Notes under the pieces: generated by a model | What the model was told of the DNA's origin: nothing | Database searches by the model: none | What the model saw: only the letters and a program-made list of their open reading frames with translations | In this document: piece by piece, positions 58,165 through 64,000 of the stretch | How positions within the stretch are numbered: the first letter of the stretch is position 1 | How the letters are laid out: each line of letters starts with the position of its first letter | Source of the DNA: Escarpia spicata | Lineage: Eukaryota > Annelida > Polychaeta > Sabellida > Siboglinidae | Direction: 5' to 3' | DNA: 64,000 bases | Assembly (NCBI GenBank): GCA_963995525.1 | Contig: OZ023210.1 | Coordinates: forward strand, 25,176,073-25,240,072 | Made by a program: the position numbers and the translations under genes

Positions 58165-59442
58165 TTAATAATAATAATAATCTTTATTTTATATAGCGCC
58201 ATATCCATAGCGTTCATAGCGCTTTACATAAAACTAAAATATAAATAGTAAAAATTAAACAAATTAAATATAAAAGTAAAAACAATTAAGATAGTAATGC
58301 CGTGTAAACATAAATAGATTAAAAAGAAAACAATTCTCATGGTAAAGTAAGTAGTTAAAACGTTCTTTCTGCTGTTAAGAAGATCAAGATAAAAATATGA
58401 ATAACTTAGAATAAAAATGTTTCTGTGGTCTTTCAAGCAGAATACGCCATAATGAAAAGGTAAGTTTTTAAGGCTGCCTTGAAGGATTGCAGGGAGGCTT
58501 TGGAAGTAACAGTAGTTGGTAGATTATTCCATACTGTAGAGGCAGCGTGAACGAATGAGCATTCACCAGCTTTGGTTCGGGCTCTTTCAACGACAAGATT
58601 ATTACCCTTAGCAGAACGGAGATGTCTGGCTGGTTTGTAAGGTGACACAAGTGACTGCATATATTATAAGGTGGCGATAGTTCAGCATTTAACGCCTTAT
58701 ACGTGAGTTCAGCTATTTTATAAGTAATGCGTTGCTGGACAGGCAGCCAGTGGAGTTGGCGCAGTAGTGGTACCGCACTGTCGCATCGCGCACGCCGAGT
58801 TATTAGACGAACAGCAGCATTCTGCAGTCGCTGCAGCCTGCCGATGTTCTTGGCAGAAGTGCCAAACAGAAGCGAATTGCAGTAATCTAAGCGTGATGTT
58901 ATCATTGCATTTACAACTCGTTCTGCTGTCGATTGTGGCAGGTAACGGTGAATTTGGCCGATGTTACGTAAATGCAGTGAACAGGTACTAATGGTACGAG
59001 AAACCTGCACCGTCATGTCAAGATGTTTATCTAAGTAGACACCAAGATCTCTCACACATTCTGCGGCATAGACGACTTCAGATCCAACGCGCACATGCAG
59101 TCCAGCAACCAAATCAGATGCCGACCTGGGTACAACCGGTAGAACCTCGGTTTTTGCATCATTCATCAGCAAGTAGTTGAACGTCATCCAGGATTTGCTG
59201 TCGTCGATGCGCTGCTCGACACGATGCACAGCGGTAGTAAGAGAAATGACATTCAAGTCAAAATGACATAACAATTGTAAGTCATCGGCATAATGGTGAT
59301 ACTTCAAATTATGGTTACGAATGATGTCACCGATCGGCTGCACATATAAAGAAAACAGCAGTGGACCTAACACTGATCCCTGCGGTACACCAATGTGCAG
59401 AGTCGTTTCTCTTGAAGTTGCGCTACCGACAACAACACTTAA
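58165..59442 (-). mobile_element. L2-type LINE, 5'-truncated
   Basis: The minus strand runs from within the RT to an L2-type 3' end: AAAGCGCTATGAACG, GGCGCTATATAAAATAAAG and an ATT microsatellite at 58167-58181. This ending also occurs, diverged, at 24407-24472. Confidence 0.85.
58433..59440 (-). pseudogene. L2 reverse transcriptase C-terminal part
   Basis: RT motifs: [25 protein letters not shown], then thumb [40 protein letters not shown] frameshift near 58650 separates the last part ([25 protein letters not shown]) that ends at TAA around 58433. The endonuclease is missing by truncation. Confidence 0.85.
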
Positions 59443-60435
59443 TTACATAATTGTTAATCATGTTATGTAATCCATATGTTATATTTCATATTTTAATATG
59501 TACTTGTTATTGTTGCATTAACTAAATATTATTGTCTATTTTATTTAAACGAAACAAATTCGGGATCAAAACAAATTTTATTCAGCATATGACCGCCATC
59601 GACTACTGCCTGGCTTTTTACCTGATGTGTGTGCCATAGCACAATTAACAAATCTACAATAAGCCGATAAACTAAACGTGAACAACTAACATGCCAAAAT
59701 CAGTGGGCAATAATTGTGCATGTCGCCAGTCGGCTCCACTCGCGCGGAATCTCGCCATTTATCGTGGCACACTTACAGGCCTTACACTAATGTTAGAAAT
59801 TATATTACCTATACTTATATGTTTTGTGTAAGAACTGGTCGGAAGTATTATTTCATCAGAACGATGTTACGCGTACTTTCCAAATGTCAAAACTGTATCT
59901 GATAATCACAGGTGATGTGTCTCGTTATCCGCAATGACGTAAACGGATATCTATATTTAGATGTTTAGATAGTCGGTTTCACCTTAATGAAATGTCATGT
60001 TTATCGTTACGTGTTTCGAACAACCAGTCATAGACGTCGGCAGTGACTTACGTAAGTTAGGAGTGGTGACGGGGGTGATGTCAACCCTAATATAGTTCAG
60101 TGACCTTCTCTTCCTGCATGTCCACATGCCTGAGACAGGACAAAGGTGTTACTCAGCTGAGCGATCGGTGTACCTGAAACACGTGTGACGCATTGTGGTA
60201 TGTGGCTTAGCGTCACAGCACCGGACTGTCGAGCGTGAGGAAGGGGAGTTCACTTACTGCCGTTTGGCAACTTCGTTCACCCTTGCACATAGTCTGTGTT
60301 TCTCGGTGGGATATTAAAAGGCGTTGGTTCGTTCTATTATGTGTCTATGCCCGGGGTAATCAAATAAAAAAATACTAGGGAAATGAAAACGAATGGTCCA
60401 GATGCGCAGAAACCTACATACCGGCACTGCATTAG
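59443..60435. other. Spacer of the inverted duplication, nothing recognised
   Basis: No coding similarity seen. Confidence 0.4.
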
Positions 60436-60512
60436 CTCTCCTCCCCCCCTCTCTCTCTCTCGCTCTCGCTCTCGCTCTCTCTCCCTGCCTCCCCCCTCTC
60501 CCCTCCCCCCTA

Positions 60513-60579
<67 letters not shown>

Positions 60580-60603
60580 GGGGGGTGGGGGGAGAGGGGA
60601 GAT
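60436..60603. repeat. CT, TA and GA compound microsatellite
   Basis: (CT)n passes into (TA)n and then (GA)n and G tracts, so that the two halves are complementary and could form a hairpin. Confidence 0.9.
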
Positions 60604-61343
60604 AAAGATTTAAAACCAACAAAAAGCACCATTCAAAAATCCATCTTTGCGTGATTTGGCGTGGTTCCAGACAAAAGCTTTGTTGAGTATAATAGATCTA
60701 GTCCGAATCTTTCTAAGATTGTCATTCTGTACGTCATCGGATATCAGATATCGGTAACGTCGACCTGGTTTTACAAGACACGTTGAGTTTGAAAACATCG
60801 TAACAACCACTAGACCGTGAACTATGGAGTCAGTGGCGTTTTTTTAGGCGGGAGCATGTGACATGTTTTTTCAGACTATTGAATGCCAACTTCGCTGTGA
60901 AAATGGATGGTGAACTCTGGGAAGGGTAGAATACATCGACATATGAACTTCATAATTGCAGCGTGGATATATGACGGCTACTCGGAGGAATCCGGCATCC
61001 TGCTCACCGAAAATTGGTAACGTGTTGACTATCTAATTAACGGAGCTGTGGTCATTGTATTGAGTGCTTTGACAGGAAGTGACGTGTCGTTAAACGCGAC
61101 ATTTCCCGCTGCGTGTAAGTGTTTGAGACATGATTTCCTGCACATACGCAAGCACCGCACACACGCACGCACACACACACACCACCCACCCACCCCCACA
61201 CACACATAAACACACACACACGCACGCACACACACACTCAATCATTCAGTTAAAAGTGAGCACAAATACCATTAAAATATCAAATTCAGTAAGGATCTGG
61301 GAGACTCATTAAAGCTGCCTCCTCCACTGGATTTGCTTATCAC
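60604..61343. other. Spacer sequence up to the gap
   Basis: It contains a CA microsatellite at 61149-61236 and, at its end (61311-61343), a third copy of the TTAAAGCTGCCTCCTC repeat. No gene seen. Confidence 0.45.
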
Positions 61344-61543
61344 NNNNNNNNNNNNNNNNNNNNNNNNNNNNNNNNNNNNNNNNNNNNNNNNNNNNNNNNN
61401 NNNNNNNNNNNNNNNNNNNNNNNNNNNNNNNNNNNNNNNNNNNNNNNNNNNNNNNNNNNNNNNNNNNNNNNNNNNNNNNNNNNNNNNNNNNNNNNNNNNN
61501 NNNNNNNNNNNNNNNNNNNNNNNNNNNNNNNNNNNNNNNNNNN
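61344..61543. other. Scaffold gap, 200 N
   Basis: Exactly 200 N, probably a placeholder length. It begins inside a dispersed repeat and ends at the visible edge of the right inverted arm. Open frames drawn across it are meaningless. Confidence 0.99.
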
Positions 61544-62178
61544 ATAACTGTTCAGATCGCAAAGCCTGGCTTAGAACTGGAGCGATACTGTCTGCGCGAT
61601 TGTCGTCATATATGCGTTGCGAAATGTGACAACTTGTATTGTACATTTGAGGTGAAAAGCAGAACGTTGACATTTGTAAAGGTGGTGGTCCCACTGAAAC
61701 ATAAAAGGAAAAATAAAACAACATTTGCATTACACAATTAATGCTACCATATAGAACATGTATACCACAGCAACCTTTATCTTGGCCTTTCTGTTTTCGA
61801 CGATTTTATATAGCATTCCCAAATCTCAAGCGACACGAAAAGACTGGGGTTTTCGAAAGTGTAACATACATAATTGTCAGCAAAAAGTTGACGTAGCCTA
61901 CTTTGCCCCTCATACAAGATTGTTTACGTTTTTCACTCGGTTGCTACACCACTAAAATGACATGACTATTAATGTTAATTCTAACTTTAGATGAGTGATA
62001 TGTGTTTGCAAAATAAAAAATACAATCTGTGTAGAGTCTGTAGACTGTATAACGTCTCATCAACAACACTCAATCACAATGAGGGTTTGTTATTACCACC
62101 GTTCGACCTTTGGAGACGAGAAGCCATTCAAAACATTGCATGTTGCACATAGTTGCGTTCCACAGCAATCATAACACT

Positions 62179-62183
<5 letters not shown>

Positions 62184-62257
<74 letters not shown>

Positions 62258-62258
62258 C
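62184..62258. repeat. TA microsatellite
   Basis: (TA)n with a few TG interruptions, in place of the GAGTG and GGGT repeats found at the equivalent point of the left arm. Confidence 0.9.
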
Positions 62259-62309
62259 ATACAATCTACAACGGTGTTCAGTGTTATTTAAACTCTCTAG
62301 CAAATCAGG

Positions 62310-62861
<552 letters not shown>

Positions 62862-62989
62862 TTAAAGTGTTCTACAATTGAATTTGCGATACTAATTGGC
62901 ATATATACGTGTGCAAACAAACAGGTTTGTGGAGTGTGCAGGCATGCGTGCATGCGTGGTTGTGTGGGTGTTACCGTGATTCGACCTTA

Positions 62990-63485
62990 CGTATGACGTT
63001 CGTGGTAGGGAAACACATTATCATACACTGATCTGAAATGACACTTGCGACTGATTTATAGAAAAAAATGGCCAATTGAAAACGGACGTTGGGCAATACT
63101 TTACACTCGGCGAAGTGTTCTTTCTTCTTGTTAAATTGTCAAAATAAATCTACAGACATATTCTTTGTAATTCTCCAAGACGTACAAAATCCACTAAGCG
63201 GAAGTGTTTTGAATAAAGTATCAAATGCTTTTTTGTTTAGTTACTTGGCCATGTATGAATGCTTCCATGTCTTGTCACGCAGGGCGCTTGGCTAACAATG
63301 TTACAGTGGCGTGTATCAGTGACGCGACTCATTACTTATAAAAACCCAGTGCCACTGCTTCAAACAGCAATCCTCTACCACCACTTCGGCCAGAACAACC
63401 GCAGCTCGCGCTAGACGAGTGTTCGTCAACGTTAACGCAAGGTTCTCAAATCGTTTCCACCGAGACTTATTCGTCGTCATTCAAC
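62990..63485 (+). promoter_or_regulatory. Promoter region of peptide gene C
   Basis: TATAAAAACCCAGTGCCACT starts at 63337. The CACCACTTCGGCCAGAACAA leader block and GTTCGTCAACGTTAACGC follow. The upstream 300 bp is the mirror of gene B's. Confidence 0.8.
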
Positions 63486-64000
63486 ATGAAGATACTAGCC
63501 CTATCCATCGTCTTTGCTGTGTGCATTGTATTCACTCGCGCCAACGGACGAGGCATGTACATGGGCATGTACGCGATTGTTGGTAAGTAGCAACTGCTAA
63601 ACTCAGAACTTATGAGTAACAATTATTGCTAACATGAAAGTTTCGGAACAATATAAAATTGCAGCTTCAGGAGGCAATCTACGGAAGTGTAGAAAGGACA
63701 TACTGCAAATCACAAAAAAATGACTGGAGTAAGTATGTTCTTGTTTGAACAAGAAACTATTTAGTTGGTAACTAGTTTCTTCCTTGGACAAGAAACTCTT
63801 TAGCCGTTACTAGTTTCTTGTTTTAACTGTTCTAGACTCGCATATATACCGTGGGACCATGATACCGGTATGGTAACATGACAACTACTTGCACGTGAAA
63901 ATAAATTTCTGTGACAGCTTATACGTCGATAAATGTTATCTTACACTTGTCAGAAAGTCGATACAGTGTACTATTGTGTCCGGTAGGTGGGAGGCGATGT
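63486..64000 (+). CDS. Secreted chitin-binding (CBM14) protein, gene C, cut by the window end
   Basis: Exon 1 is 63486-63582, phase 1, encoding MKILALSIVFAVCIVFTRA and NGRGMYMGMYAIV. Intron 1 is 404 bp. Exon 2 starts at 63987 after acceptor CCGGTAG and reads GGRRC to the window end, the start of the CBM14 domain seen in A and B. The exon 1 peptide is closest to gene B; the first 50 bp of intron 1 is closest to gene A. The rest of the gene lies outside the window. Confidence 0.85.

Noticed and set aside
61272..61730. 152-codon frame across the gap
   Set aside because: Includes 200 N; the readable part is the inverse copy of 57464-57664, which itself shows no domain.

Overview
This window is eukaryotic, from an invertebrate animal genome. 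Evidence: split genes with GT-AG introns, a Caskin-type neuronal scaffold gene, CR1/L2-group LINEs, a Penelope-like element, hAT elements, tRNA-derived SINEs, long CA/TG microsatellites and a 200-N scaffold gap. The repeat mix and the small secreted chitin-binding proteins would suit a marine lophotrochozoan or another soft-bodied invertebrate; the phylum is inference only.

Layout. (1) 0.6-8.1 kb, plus strand: the 3' half of a Caskin gene: SAM1 over two exons, SAM2, a long proline/serine-rich exon, a short helical exon and the conserved C-terminal tail. Its introns hold two minisatellites whose units match the neighbouring splice junctions, and two pogo/Tigger-like MITEs. (2) 9.1-17.8 kb: two CR1-like LINEs head to tail, the first with a PHD-like finger in ORF1, the second with an SGNH esterase in ORF1. 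(3) 19.1-21.1 kb, minus strand: the last three exons of a gene ending in an RRM. (4) 21.4-22.9 kb: a decayed Penelope-like element whose coding sequence has expanded into a 34-bp array. (5) 23-33.4 kb: mostly non-coding, with SINEs, a 24-bp array, a Helitron-like fragment and a hAT-like MITE with target duplication. (6) 33.8-36.3 kb: a 2.5-kb array of 9-bp units. (7) 36.5-49 kb: LINE remnants, a delimited hAT element (43.5-45.1 kb) and a LINE nested in another LINE, interrupted by secreted-peptide gene A (39.0-40.6 kb). (8) 49-53.5 kb: microsatellites, a 32-bp array and a SINE. (9) 53.8-64.0 kb: peptide gene B (minus) and gene C (plus, cut by the window end) on the arms of a large inverted duplication around an L2 LINE, a THAP-finger fragment and the gap.

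The most distinctive content is the family of three paralogous genes (A, B, C). Each encodes a signal peptide and, in A and B, one eight-cysteine chitin-binding type-2 (CBM14/peritrophin-A) domain. They share a TATA promoter block, intron positions and (A and B) a final exon that adds two codons before the stop. B and C are divergent copies on the inverted arms; A is an older copy 15 kb away. A role in mucus, cuticle, gut lining or antimicrobial defence is inference from the domain. The second theme is tandem expansion of functional sequence: a splice donor, a splice acceptor and a retroelement coding segment have each seeded a minisatellite.
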